Shown here: piece after piece, positions 38,897 through 46,822 of the stretch
Numbering within the stretch: the stretch's first letter is position 1
How the letters are laid out: each line of letters starts with the position of its first letter
Origin: Streptomyces virginiae
GTDB taxonomy: Bacteria > Actinomycetota > Actinomycetes > Streptomycetales > Streptomycetaceae
Direction: 5' to 3'
Assembly: GCF_000720455.1 (NCBI RefSeq)
Contig: NZ_JOAK01000035.1
Coordinates: 1 to 58,816, forward strand
DNA length: 58,816 nt
Position numbers and translations under genes: made by a program
Notes under the pieces: generated by a model
Told to the model about the DNA's origin: nothing
Database searches by the model: none
The model's input: the letters and a program-made list of their open reading frames with translations, nothing else

Positions 38897-39651
38897 CACT
38901 CCCCTCCCTCGGTACGGGTCTCGCCGCGCGGGTGGACGATCGGGGTGTGCGGGGGTTCGCCGCGGGCGATGCGCAGGCCGATCAGGGAGGCGGGGCCGGC
39001 GCCGCCGGTGGCCTCGACCGCGCCCGCGCGCTCGTCGGGGAAACCGGCCAGGATCCGGGCGGTCTCCTTGTACGTGCACAGCGGCGCGCCCCGGGTCGGG
39101 GAGACCTCGCGGCCGGCGAGCAGGTCGTCGACCATGGCCTTGGCGGACTCGGGGGTCTGGTTGTCGAAGAACTCCCAGTTGACCATCACCACGGGGGCGT
39201 AGTCGCAGGCCGCGTTGCACTCGATGTGTTCGAGGGTGACCTTGCCGTCGGGGGTGGTCTCGTTGTTGCCGACCCCGAGGTGCTCCTTGAGCTCCTCGAA
39301 GATGGCGTCGCCGCCCATGACCGCGCACAGGGTGTTGGTGCAGACGCCGACCTGGTAGTCGCCCGACGGCTTGCGCCGGTACATGGTGTAGAAGGTGGCG
39401 ACTGCGGTGACCTCGGCCGTGGTCAGGCCGAGCACCTCGGCGCAGAAGCGGACGCCGGTCTTGGAGACGTACCCCTCGTGCGACTGGCACAGGTGCAGCA
39501 GCGGGAGCAGCGCGGAGCGGCTGTCGGGGTAGCGGGCGATGACTTCCTTCGCGTCCGCTTCGAGGCGTGTCCGTACCTCCGCCGGGAAGTCGGGGGCGGG
39601 CAGCTGGGGCATGCCCAGCGAGACCCCTCGGTTCTGAGGACTGGCGGTCAT
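38896..39651 (-). CDS. nuoE: NADH-quinone oxidoreductase subunit E
   Basis: Thioredoxin-fold [2Fe-2S] subunit, 251 aa. Cluster N1a ligands fit C-x4-C in [12 protein letters not shown] and C-x3-C in [12 protein letters not shown]. It is about 80 residues longer than E. coli NuoE because of a C-terminal extension ([16 protein letters not shown]...), usual in actinobacteria. ATG overlaps the nuoD stop. Confidence 0.96.
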   Translation of the reverse strand: MTASPQNRGVSLGMPQLPAPDFPAEVRTRLEADAKEVIARYPDSRSALLPLLHLCQSHEGYVSKTGVRFCAEVLGLTTAEVTAVATFYTMYRRKPSGDYQVGVCTNTLCAVMGGDAIFEELKEHLGVGNNETTPDGKVTLEHIECNAACDYAPVVMVNWEFFDNQTPESAKAMVDDLLAGREVSPTRGAPLCTYKETARILAGFPDERAGAVEATGGAGPASLIGLRIARGEPPHTPIVHPRGETRTEGGE

Positions 39652-40985
39652 CGGTCGACGCCTCCCATCACGGGGTCGATGGAGGCGACGGCGACGATGA
39701 CGTCGGCGACCTGGCCGCCCTCGCACATCGCGGCCATGGCCTGCAGGTTGGTGAAGGACGGATCGCGGAAGTGGACCCGGTAGGGGCGGGTCCCGCCGTC
39801 GGAGACGACGTGGACGCCGAGCTCGCCCTTGGGCGACTCGACGGCGGCGTACGCCTGCCCGGCCGGTACCCGGAAGCCCTCGGTCACCAGCTTGAAGTGG
39901 TGGATGAGGGCCTCCATGGAGGTGCCCATGATGTTCCTGATGTGGTCGAGCGAGTTGCCGAGGCCGTCGGGGCCCATGGCCAGCTGCGCCGGCCAGGCGA
40001 TCTTCTTGTCGGCGACCATCACGGGACCGGGCTCCAGCCGCTCCAGGCACTGCTCGACGATCCGCAAGCTCTGGCGCATCTCCTCCAGGCGGATCAGGAA
40101 CCGCCCGTAGGAGTCGCAGGTCTCGGTGGTCGGCACGTCGAACTCGTAGGTCTCGTAGCCGCAGTACGGGTCCGACTTGCGCAGGTCGTGCGGCAGGCCG
40201 GCGGAGCGCAGGATCGGGCCGGTGGCGCCGAGCGCCATGCAGCCGGAGAGGTCGAGGTAGCCGACGTCCTGCATGCGGGCCTTGAAGATGGGGTTGCCGG
40301 TGGCGAGCTTGTCGTATTCCGGCAGGTTCTTCTTCATGGTCTTCACGAACTCGCGCAGCTGGTCGACGGCGCCCGGGGGCAGGTCCTGCGCGAGGCCGCC
40401 GGGGCGGATGAACGCGTGGTTCATGCGCAGCCCGGTGATCAGCTCGAAGACGTCAAGGATCAGCTCCCGGTCGCGGAAGCCGTAGATCATGATCGTGGTC
40501 GCGCCCAGCTCCATGCCGCCGGTGGCGATGCACACCAGGTGGGAGGAGAGCCGGTTGAGCTCCATCAGCAGGACGCGGATGACGGTGGCGCGGTCCGGGA
40601 TCTGGTCGGTGATGCCGAGGAGCTTCTCGACGCCGAGGCAGTACGCCGTCTCGTTGAAGAACGGCGTCAGGTAGTCCATGCGCGTGACGAAGGTGGTGCC
40701 CTGCGTCCAGTTGCGGAATTCGAGGTTCTTCTCGATTCCGGTGTGGAGGTAGCCGATGCCGCAGCGGGCCTCGGTGACCGTCTCGCCGTCGATCTCCAGG
40801 ATCAGGCGCAGCACTCCGTGGGTGGACGGGTGCTGCGGACCCATGTTGACGACGATCCGCTCGTCGTCGGCCTTGGCCGCGGACTGGACGATCTCGTCCC
40901 AGTCGCCGCCGGTGACGGTGTAGACGGTGCCCTCGGTCGTCTCGCGAGCGGAGGAGTGGTCTGCGTCATTCGAGATGGGGGACAT
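39648..40985 (-). CDS. nuoD: NADH-quinone oxidoreductase subunit D
   Basis: 49-kDa-type subunit, 445 aa, forming the quinone pocket with Nuo[16 protein letters not shown] carries the conserved quinone-site His (about residues 48-62). [28 protein letters not shown] and the C-terminal [12 protein letters not shown] are also typical. It overlaps nuoC by 1 bp (TGATG). Confidence 0.97.
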   Translation of the reverse strand: MSPISNDADHSSARETTEGTVYTVTGGDWDEIVQSAAKADDERIVVNMGPQHPSTHGVLRLILEIDGETVTEARCGIGYLHTGIEKNLEFRNWTQGTTFVTRMDYLTPFFNETAYCLGVEKLLGITDQIPDRATVIRVLLMELNRLSSHLVCIATGGMELGATTIMIYGFRDRELILDVFELITGLRMNHAFIRPGGLAQDLPPGAVDQLREFVKTMKKNLPEYDKLATGNPIFKARMQDVGYLDLSGCMALGATGPILRSAGLPHDLRKSDPYCGYETYEFDVPTTETCDSYGRFLIRLEEMRQSLRIVEQCLERLEPGPVMVADKKIAWPAQLAMGPDGLGNSLDHIRNIMGTSMEALIHHFKLVTEGFRVPAGQAYAAVESPKGELGVHVVSDGGTRPYRVHFRDPSFTNLQAMAAMCEGGQVADVIVAVASIDPVMGGVDR

Positions 40986-41734
40986 CAGCTGTACGACCTC
41001 CGCTGGTCGGGAGCCGGGATCTGGGCGCCCTTGTACTCGACGGGGATGCCGCCGAGCGGGTAGTCCTTGCGCTGCGGGAAGCCCTGCCAGTCGTCCGGCA
41101 TCATGATCCGGGTGAGGGCCGGGTGCCCGTCGAAGACCAGGCCGAAGAAGTCGTACGTCTCGCGCTCGTGCCAGTCGTTGGTCGGGTAGACGGAGACGAG
41201 CGAGGGGACGTGCGGGTCGGCGTCCGGCACGGACACCTCCAGCCGCAGGATCCGGCCGTGCGTGAGCGAGCGCAGGTGGTAGACGGCGTGCAGCTCGCGG
41301 CCCTTGTCCCCGGGGAAGTGGACTCCGGAGACCCCGGTGCACAGCTCGAAGCGCAGGGCGGGGTCGTCGCGCAGGGTGCGCGCGACCCGCAGGAGGTGCT
41401 CGCGGGCGATGTGGAAGGTGAGCTCGCCCCGGTCGACGACCGTCTTCTCGATGGCGTTCTCCGGGACCAGGTCCTGCTCCTCCAGGGCGCCTTCGAGCTC
41501 GTCGGCCACCTCGTCGAAGTAGGAGCCGTACGGCCGGGCGCTCGCGCCGGGCAGGGCGACGGTGCGGACGAGGCCGCCGTAGCCACTGGTGTCGCCGCCG
41601 TTCCCGGCGCCGAACATGCCCTTGCGGACGCCGATGACCTCGGGGCCCTGGGCGCGCGGGGCGGGCAGGCCGCCGCCGTCGGAGCCGGGGGCGTCGGTGC
41701 CGTCGCCGTTGCGCGGCTCTTGGGTCTCGCTCAC
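40985..41734 (-). CDS. nuoC: NADH-quinone oxidoreductase subunit C
   Basis: 30-kDa-type peripheral subunit, 249 aa. The signature is near the C-terminus: [21 protein letters not shown] followed by [19 protein letters not shown]. The first ~75 residues are a Gly/Pro-rich actinobacterial extension. GTG start overlapping the nuoB stop as GTGA. Confidence 0.96.
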   Translation of the reverse strand: MSETQEPRNGDGTDAPGSDGGGLPAPRAQGPEVIGVRKGMFGAGNGGDTSGYGGLVRTVALPGASARPYGSYFDEVADELEGALEEQDLVPENAIEKTVVDRGELTFHIAREHLLRVARTLRDDPALRFELCTGVSGVHFPGDKGRELHAVYHLRSLTHGRILRLEVSVPDADPHVPSLVSVYPTNDWHERETYDFFGLVFDGHPALTRIMMPDDWQGFPQRKDYPLGGIPVEYKGAQIPAPDQRRSYS

Positions 41735-42285
41735 CGGAGCAGCCCCTTCATCTCGATGGTGGGGAGCGCCTTGAGGGCCGCCGCCTCCGCCTCGCGGGCC
41801 GCTTCCTCCCGGTTCACGCCGAGCTTTCCGCCCTGGATCTTCTGGTGGAGCTTGAGGATCGCGTCCATCAGCATCTCGGGGCGGGGCGGGCAGCCGGGGA
41901 GGTAGATGTCCACCGGGACGATGTGGTCGACGCCCTGGACGATCGCGTAGTTGTTGAACATTCCGCCTGAAGATGCACAAACCCCCATGGAGATGACCCA
42001 TTTGGGAGCGGGCATCTGGTCGTACACCTGGCGCAGCACCGGCGCCATCTTCTGGCTGACCCGCCCGGCGACGATCATCAGGTCGGCCTGGCGCGGGGAT
42101 CCGCGGAAGACCTCCATGCCGAAGCGGGCCAGGTCGTACCGGCCCGCTCCGGTCGTCATCATCTCGATGGCGCAGCAGGCGAGGCCGAAGGTCGCCGGGA
42201 AGACGGACGACTTGCGCACCCACCCCGCGGCCTGTTCGACGGTGGTCAGCAAAAAGCCACTCGGCAGCTTCTCTTCCAGTCCCAT
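41731..42285 (-). CDS. nuoB: NADH-quinone oxidoreductase subunit B
   Basis: Carries terminal cluster N2 beside the quinone site; 184 aa. The adjacent Cys pair is in LACCAIEMM, the third Cys in [12 protein letters not shown] and the fourth in [11 protein letters not shown] start 15 bp after nuoA. Confidence 0.98.
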   Translation of the reverse strand: MGLEEKLPSGFLLTTVEQAAGWVRKSSVFPATFGLACCAIEMMTTGAGRYDLARFGMEVFRGSPRQADLMIVAGRVSQKMAPVLRQVYDQMPAPKWVISMGVCASSGGMFNNYAIVQGVDHIVPVDIYLPGCPPRPEMLMDAILKLHQKIQGGKLGVNREEAAREAEAAALKALPTIEMKGLLR

Positions 42286-42300
42286 GGGAAATTCAGCCCC

Positions 42301-42660
42301 TCAGTCCCATTCCAGGCCGCCGCGGCGCCATACGTAGGCGTAGGCGACGAAGACGGTGAGCACGAAGAGCAGCATCTCGACGAGCCCGAAGATCCCCAGG
42401 GAGTCGAAGGTGACGGCCCAGGGGTAGAGGAAGACAACCTCGATGTCGAAGACGATGAAGAGCATCGCCGTCAGGTAGTACTTGATGGGGAAGCGGCCGC
42501 CGCCGGCCGGCATCGGCGTCGGCTCGATGCCGCACTCGTAGGCTTCGAGCTTCGCCCGGTTGTACCGTTTTGGACCGATCAGCGTGGCCATGACCACGGA
42601 GAAGATCGCAAACCCTGCGCCGAGGGCGCCGAGCACGAGGATGGGCGCGTACGCATTCAC
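42301..42660 (-). CDS. nuoA: NADH-quinone oxidoreductase subunit A
   Basis: Three-helix membrane subunit of 119 aa, first gene of the 14-gene operon. EAYECGIEP is the cytoplasmic loop with the conserved Cys, followed by FPIKYYLTAMLFIVFDIEVVFLYPWA. GTG start with GGAAGGAG and GAGGAGC upstream. The promoter region carries a Rex-type operator 95 bp upstream, so operon expression probably follows the NADH/NAD+ ratio. Confidence 0.97.
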   Translation of the reverse strand: MNAYAPILVLGALGAGFAIFSVVMATLIGPKRYNRAKLEAYECGIEPTPMPAGGGRFPIKYYLTAMLFIVFDIEVVFLYPWAVTFDSLGIFGLVEMLLFVLTVFVAYAYVWRRGGLEWD

Positions 42661-42754
42661 GCTCCTCGCTCCTTCCAGTCGTCCTTGACCGTTGGACCGC
42701 CGCCGGCGCCGCGCCCCGCCTCGCGAAGATCACGCTCTTGATCAAAGCGCTGCA

Positions 42755-42770
42755 TGTGAGGCAGTTCACA
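42755..42770. promoter_or_regulatory. Rex operator (ROP) upstream of nuoA
   Basis: TGTGAGGCAGTTCACA (followed by A) matches the Rex consensus TTGTGAAnnnnTTCACAA at all five outer positions of each arm and at seven of seven in the right arm. Rex represses respiratory genes when NADH is low relative to NAD+; nuo control by Rex is known in Streptomyces coelicolor. The site would sit just downstream of the inferred transcription start. It also resembles a CRP site (TGTGA-N6-TCACA), but the local gene is a Rex target. Confidence 0.75.
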
Positions 42771-42786
42771 AGCCGGACTGGTGCGC

Positions 42787-42792
42787 ATCTTA
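42787..42792 (-). promoter_or_regulatory. Candidate -10 box of the nuo promoter
   Basis: TAAGAT on the minus strand fits TANNNT. A weak -35 (TCGCAG) lies 18 bp upstream. The predicted transcription start, near 42780, places the Rex site at about +10 to +25, where it could block the polymerase. Confidence 0.4.
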
Positions 42793-43134
42793 TGCCTGCT
42801 CGTCTGTGATCTGCGACACGGGTAACAACACCGAGTTTGTGATCTCCACCACCTGACGAACGATCATGAAGTCCGATGAGTGGTGATCTTCATACGCGAA
42901 GCAGCCGCATGATCACCAAAGGTGACATTCGAGCCCGTTCCCGCAGCTGGAAGGCGCACCGCTCTATCAAACGGTGGCGGGTGCAGGCAAATTGGCCTGG
43001 AAGCGCCCCTGATGGTAAGGGGATCCGCGTCGCCCGGTCGGGGGAGGCCGTGTGTACGGAGGTGGACGCGGGGCAGACGGGGGCGCGGCGGGCCGCCGAG
43101 TGCGTGCATCCGTTCACGAGCCGCCCCGGCCGCT

Positions 43135-43189
43135 TCACAGGAAGGTCACGGCCCGGCCACAGGGTCCACATGGCGTGACCCTCCTGTGA
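43135..43189. repeat. 16-nt inverted repeat between nuoA and the NlpC/P60 gene
   Basis: Left arm 43135-43150 (TCACAGGAAGGTCACG) and right arm 43174-43189 (CGTGACCCTCCTGTGA) pair at 15 of 16 positions around a 23-nt loop. It may be a double operator or a stable RNA hairpin. The outer heptamer TCACAGG recurs in the palindrome at 43293-43306. Confidence 0.7.
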
Positions 43190-43292
43190 CCTGCGCCACT
43201 CTGAATCAGGCGTTCCGAAAGCGGGCTTGGCCATCTGTGCGGAGGGATGGTAGTCCGAGGATCAATTCGGACTTAATTCTGAAACCCCATGA

Positions 43293-43306
43293 TCACAGGC
43301 CTGTGA
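43293..43306. promoter_or_regulatory. Perfect 14-bp palindrome upstream of the NlpC/P60 gene
   Basis: TCACAGGCCTGTGA, with no spacer, 133 bp before the hydrolase start. It is built from the same TCACAGG unit as the inverted repeat at 43135-43189. Confidence 0.55.
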
Positions 43307-43400
43307 AGGCGTGTCCGTTTCGCCCGTTACGGCGTCAATAAGATGCGAGACGCGCCCGGTTCGCGCGCTTCGCGCGCAACTGTGGCGCACCCCACGTTTC

Positions 43401-43430
43401 TTGAAGGGACCCCTGACGCCCTGATAGCGG
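43401..43430 (+). promoter_or_regulatory. Candidate promoter of the NlpC/P60 gene
   Basis: TTGAAG (43401-43406), 18-bp spacer, TAGCGG (43425-43430). The ATG at 43439 lies where transcription would begin, which fits the missing ribosome site. Confidence 0.4.
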
Positions 43431-43438
43431 TTGTCCTC

Positions 43439-44269
43439 ATGTCCCACACCGCTCACATACCCAGCCACCGGAAGCCCCGCCGCAGCGCCTCGAAGCTCGC
43501 GGTCCGCGCCGGAGTTGCCGGTGGCGTCCTCAGCACCCTGGCCATGGCCGGCACCGCGAGCGCGTCCCCGTCCGAGCCCGTGGCCGAGACGACGCTCGAA
43601 ATGCCGGTCCTGAACCTGGACCTGGCGGCCGAGGTCTCCTCCGCCGTCACCACGGCCGCCGAGAACACCCGTCTGGCCGCCGTGGAAGGCGAACTGACCG
43701 CCCAGGAGGAGAGCGCCCGTACCGGCGCCGCCGCCGAGGCGAAGCAGGCCAAGGAGACGGCCCAGAAGGCCGCCGAGAAGAAGGCGAAGGAGGAGGCGGA
43801 CCGCAAGGCCGAGGCCGAGCGCGCCACCCGCGACTCCGACCGCACCTCGCTCAAGAGCACCTCGGCCTCCGCCACGGCCCCGCAGGGCACCGGCACCGTG
43901 TCGGCCCCGGCGACCGGCTCCGCCGCCGCCATCGTCAACTTCGCCCGCGCGCAGGTCGGCAAGGCCTACGTCATGGGTGGCACCGGCCCGTCCTCCTTCG
44001 ACTGCTCCGGCCTCGTCCAGGCCGCCTACCGCCAGGCCGGCATCTCCCTGCCGCGCATGTCCCAGGCGCAGTCCTCGGCCGGCACGTCGGTCTCCCTGAA
44101 CGCCCTTCAGCCGGGTGACATCCTGTACTGGGGCTCCAAGGGCAGCGCGTACCACGTCGCCATCTACGTGGGCGGCGGCAAGTTCGTCGGCGCGCAGAAC
44201 CCCAGCACGGGCATCGTCGAGCGCAACCTGAGCTACGACAAGCCGACGGGCGCCGTCCGCGTCCTCTGA
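43439..44269 (+). CDS. Secreted NlpC/P60 (C40) peptidoglycan endopeptidase
   Basis: 276 aa. The signal peptide is residues 1 to about 42 (RKPRRSASKLAVRAGVAGG...AGTASA). An Ala/Glu/Lys-rich coiled coil spans about 75-135 (EEKARTG-type, AKQAKETAQKAAEKKAKEEADRK pattern). A Ser/Thr/Ala linker leads to the catalytic NlpC/P60 domain: Cys in FDCSGLVQAAY (about 188), His in YHVAIYVGGG (about 239), then NPSTGIVERNLS. It cleaves stem-peptide bonds in the wall during growth or development. There is no Shine-Dalgarno, and TTGAAG-N18-TAGCGG ends 8 nt before the ATG, so a leaderless message is possible. Confidence 0.93.
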   Translation: MSHTAHIPSHRKPRRSASKLAVRAGVAGGVLSTLAMAGTASASPSEPVAETTLEMPVLNLDLAAEVSSAVTTAAENTRLAAVEGELTAQEESARTGAAAEAKQAKETAQKAAEKKAKEEADRKAEAERATRDSDRTSLKSTSASATAPQGTGTVSAPATGSAAAIVNFARAQVGKAYVMGGTGPSSFDCSGLVQAAYRQAGISLPRMSQAQSSAGTSVSLNALQPGDILYWGSKGSAYHVAIYVGGGKFVGAQNPSTGIVERNLSYDKPTGAVRVL

Positions 44270-44309
44270 GCCCGCCCCCGGGCCCCGGCTCGGGCCACGG
44301 CACCGCGCA

Positions 44310-44364
44310 CGGCCGCAGGGCCGGTACTCCCCCGCTCGGGGGTGGAGTACCGGCCCTACGGCCG
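44310..44364 (+). terminator. Terminator of the NlpC/P60 gene
   Basis: Long hairpin: CGGCCG, a mismatch, then 13 bp (AGGGCCGGTACTC / GAGTACCGGCCCT) and a C-run/G-run inner stem. It begins 41 nt after the stop. Confidence 0.88.
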
Positions 44365-44524
44365 TTGCCCGGACCTGACGGGCCTTCCGGCGTACGGCGC
44401 GCGGTACTCCTCCCGCACGCACCCGCCGGCACCTCCTGCCCGGCGGGCGGCCCGTGTGGAACGGGCCGAGGCCCTGCGAAGATAGCGGCACGAGCCCTGA
44501 GCGTCAGACCCTGGAGGTGGTCCC

Positions 44525-44794
44525 GTGGGCGCACAGCCGTACGAGCACCACGAGGCCGGTGACCCGACCGCGGTCCGGGCCGCACTCGGCCTGGGGCTCC
44601 TCGCCGTCGGGGGCTGGCTGCTGACCACCACGCGCCCCTGGCAGAAGCCGGGGCACGCCTTCCTCCTGGCGACGGGCTGGACCGTTTCGGGCGCACTGCT
44701 GGTGTGCGGCCTGGTCCTGGTGGCCCGGTGCGTGCGCACGGTGCACGGATCCCCCGACCCGGAGGGTCGGGGGATCCGGGACCGCCGTCGATAG
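44525..44794 (+). CDS. Small two-helix membrane protein of unknown function
   Basis: 89 aa. GTG start with GGAGGT 6 nt upstream supports translation. Two hydrophobic helices lie at about 17-35 (AVRAALGLGLLAVGGWLLT) and 45-68 (AFLLATGWTVSGALLVCGLVLVA), with a short loop and a basic C-terminal tail (RGIRDRRR). I do not recognise a family. Its 3' end contains the 14-bp hairpin at 44747-44777, so transcription termination and the last codons overlap. Confidence 0.65.
   Translation: MGAQPYEHHEAGDPTAVRAALGLGLLAVGGWLLTTTRPWQKPGHAFLLATGWTVSGALLVCGLVLVARCVRTVHGSPDPEGRGIRDRRR
44747..44777. terminator. Perfect 14-bp hairpin at the end of the small membrane gene
   Basis: GGATCCCCCGACCC / GGGTCGGGGGATCC with a 3-nt loop. 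It lies inside the coding sequence, 17 nt before its last base, and 38 nt beyond the stop of the convergent reductase gene; it is probably a bidirectional terminator. Confidence 0.75.
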
Positions 44795-44815
44795 CAGCCT
44801 TCGTGAGCCGGCCCG

Positions 44816-46099
44816 TCAGGCCTTCGGGGCCACCTTCGAGAGGCCGTTGATGATGCGGTCCATCGCGTCGCCGCCCGCCGGGTCGGTCAGGTTGGCCAGC
44901 ATCTTCAGCGTGAACTTCATCAGCAGCGGGTGGGTCAGGCCGCGCTGCGTGGCGACCTTCATGACCTTCGGGTTGCCGATCAGCTTCACGAAGGCGCGGC
45001 CCAGCGTGTAGTAGCCGCCGTAGGTCTCCTTGAGCACCTTCGGGTAGTTGTGCAGCGCCAGCTCGCGCTGGGCCGGGGTGGACCGGGCCTGCGCCTGCAC
45101 GATGACGTCGGCCGCGATCTGGCCGGACTCCATGGCGTAGGCGATGCCCTCGCCGTTGAACGGGTTGACGAGACCGCCCGCGTCACCGACCAGCAGCAGG
45201 CCCTTGGTGTAGTGCGGCTGCCGGTTGAAGGCCATCGGCAGGGCCGCGCCGCGGATCGGCTGCGTCATGTTCTCCGGGGTGTAGCCCCAGTCCTCCGGCA
45301 TCGAGGCGCACCAGGCCTTGAGGACCTCGCGCCAGTCCAGCTCCTTGAAGGCGGAGGAGGAGTTGAGGATGCCGAGACCGACGTTGGAGGTGCCGTCGCC
45401 CATGCCGAAGATCCAGCCGTAGCCGGGCAGCAGCCGGTCCTGCGGACCGCGCCGGTCCCACAGCTCCAGCCAGGACTCCAGGTAGTCGTCGTCGTGCCGG
45501 GGCGAGGTGAAGTACGTGCGCACCGCGACGCCCATCGGGCGGTCCTCGCGCCGGTGCAGGCCCATCGCCAGGGACAGCCGGGAGGAGTTGCCGTCGGCGG
45601 CGACGACCAGCGGTGCGTGGAAGGTGACCGGGGTCTTCTCCTCGCCCAGCTTCGCCTGCACGCCCGTGATGCGGCCGGTGCGGGCGTCGCGGACGGGCTC
45701 GCCGACGTTGCAGCGCTCGTACAGCCGGGCGCCGGCCTTCTGCGCCTGGCGGGCCAGGATCTCGTCGAAGTCGTCGCGCTTGCGGACGAGTCCGTACTCC
45801 GGGTAGGAGGCGAGTTCCGGCCAGTCCAGCTGGAGCCGCTGTCCGCCTCCGATGATCCGCAGGCCCTTGTTGCGGAGCCAGCCGGCCTCTTCGGAGATGT
45901 CGATGCCCATCGCCACCAGCTGCTTGGTGGCGCGCGGGGTCAGTCCGTCGCCGCAGACCTTCTCGCGGGGGAACGCCGTCTTCTCCAGCAGCAGGACGTC
46001 CAATCCGGCCTTGGCGAGGTAGTAGGCGGTGGTCGAGCCGGCGGGCCCGGCCCCGACGACGATCACGTCCGCGGAGTGTTCGGAGAGGAGCTCGGTCAC
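44816..46099 (-). CDS. Geranylgeranyl-reductase-family FAD enzyme (MenJ-like)
   Basis: Flavoprotein of 427 aa. FAD dinucleotide motif DVIVVGAGPAGSTTAYYLAKAGLDVLLLEK at about 12-41, then PREKVCGDGLTPRA (the family's PxxKxCGxG loop). VAADGNSSRL and LLVGDAGGLVNPFNGEGIAYAM (second FAD motif) follow. The family reduces isoprenoid double bonds. In mycobacteria, MenJ saturates the beta-isoprene unit of menaquinone; the surrounding menG, mqn and nuo genes make the same role likely here. GTG start. Archaeal-type lipid reduction is a less likely alternative. Confidence 0.87.
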   Translation of the reverse strand: MTELLSEHSADVIVVGAGPAGSTTAYYLAKAGLDVLLLEKTAFPREKVCGDGLTPRATKQLVAMGIDISEEAGWLRNKGLRIIGGGQRLQLDWPELASYPEYGLVRKRDDFDEILARQAQKAGARLYERCNVGEPVRDARTGRITGVQAKLGEEKTPVTFHAPLVVAADGNSSRLSLAMGLHRREDRPMGVAVRTYFTSPRHDDDYLESWLELWDRRGPQDRLLPGYGWIFGMGDGTSNVGLGILNSSSAFKELDWREVLKAWCASMPEDWGYTPENMTQPIRGAALPMAFNRQPHYTKGLLLVGDAGGLVNPFNGEGIAYAMESGQIAADVIVQAQARSTPAQRELALHNYPKVLKETYGGYYTLGRAFVKLIGNPKVMKVATQRGLTHPLLMKFTLKMLANLTDPAGGDAMDRIINGLSKVAPKA

Positions 46100-46197
46100 T
46101 GCGGGGTCTCCCGAAGGCTCGATAAAGGGTGCCCAACGGCACCGGACATGTGCAGTCTATGCAGCGAGAGAGATCGCGATCAGAAGGGCCACCCACG

Positions 46198-46764
46198 TTG
46201 ACAAGCTCGCCGACCTCGCAGACCTCGCCGGCCTCACCGCCCCGGCAGCCGCTCGCCGCGGTGCAGCTCCGCGTGCCCACCGACGAGGACGCCCACGCCT
46301 GGCACGAGGTCTTCGCCGATCCCGACGTCATGGAGTTCCTCGGCGGTCCCGCGGAGCTGTCCGAGTACGAGGAGTTCACCGCGCGCCAGCGCATGCACGA
46401 CGCACAGCTCGGCTACTGCCTGTGGACGCTGCTGGACGAGGACGGCGCGGTGATCGGCTTCACCGGCGCCCAGCCGTGGCCCCGGCAGGAGTGGGGCCCG
46501 GTCGGGGAGGTGGAGATCGGCTGGCGGCTGGGCCGGGAGCACTGGGGCAAGGGCTACGCCACGGCCGCCGCGGAGGCGACCGTGGCACGCGTGCGGGCGG
46601 CCGGCCTGGAGCGGGTCTGCGCGATGATCCACGCCCGCAACGCCCGTTCCGTGGCGGTGGCGGAGCGGCTGGGCATGACCCTGGCCGAGGAGTTCACCAC
46701 GCCGGGCGGGAATCCGGCCCGCCGCTACGTACTGGACCTGCGGGACCTGCCGCAGCCCCGCTGA
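46198..46764 (+). CDS. GNAT-family N-acetyltransferase
   Basis: 188 aa from TTG 46198, which has AGAAGGG 9 nt upstream; ATG 46159 is the alternative. The fold starts at AAVQLRVPTDEDAHAWHEVF. The acetyl-CoA-binding motif is GWRLGREHWGKGYATAAAEATV (R-x-x-GKG type) at about 120-140. ERVCAMIHARNARSVAVAERLGM forms motif B. It resembles RimJ/RimL-type acetyltransferases acting on protein N-termini or small amines. It is divergent from the reductase gene. Substrate unknown. Confidence 0.88.
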   Translation: MTSSPTSQTSPASPPRQPLAAVQLRVPTDEDAHAWHEVFADPDVMEFLGGPAELSEYEEFTARQRMHDAQLGYCLWTLLDEDGAVIGFTGAQPWPRQEWGPVGEVEIGWRLGREHWGKGYATAAAEATVARVRAAGLERVCAMIHARNARSVAVAERLGMTLAEEFTTPGGNPARRYVLDLRDLPQPR

Positions 46765-46767
46765 TCG

Positions 46768-46822
46768 TCCGGGCCCTCGCACGCGGTCTGCGGCGGCAGC
46801 GGGGGCCGCGGGGCGGCCCGGA
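46768..46822. terminator. Weak bidirectional hairpin between the GNAT and glutaminase genes
   Basis: TCCGGGCC (46768-46775) and GGCCCGGA (46815-46822) form an 8-bp stem around a 39-nt GC-rich loop, between convergent stops. Confidence 0.4.

Larger units (their letters stand above)
42661..43438. other. 778-bp regulatory intergenic region, nuoA / NlpC-P60 gene
   Basis: I find no credible gene on either strand. The region holds the Rex site; three (T/G)GTGATCT copies at 42805, 42838 and 42882; a 16-nt inverted repeat at 43135-43189; AGTCCGA-N8-TCGGACT at 43252-43273; and the palindrome TCACAGGCCTGTGA at 43293-43306. TCACCAAAGGTGA lies at about 42913-42925. No c-di-AMP (ydaO) riboswitch signature was recognised upstream of the hydrolase gene. 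Confidence 0.6.

Noticed and set aside
42755..42770. Reading the nuoA upstream palindrome as a CRP site
   Set aside because: The outer TGTGA/TCACA also fits CRP, but the right arm TTCACAA matches Rex better, the Streptomyces CRP pattern GTG-N6-GNCAC fails at the G, and nuo is a known Rex-type target.
42876..43234. Small open frames on both strands between nuoA and the NlpC/P60 gene
   Set aside because: No ribosome site, Arg/Ser/Gly-rich content, and they overlap the strong inverted repeats; better explained as regulatory DNA.
43190..43438. Possible c-di-AMP (ydaO) riboswitch upstream of the NlpC/P60 gene
   Set aside because: Such riboswitches precede some wall-hydrolase genes, but I could not find the conserved core segments here, and the likely leaderless start leaves no room for one.
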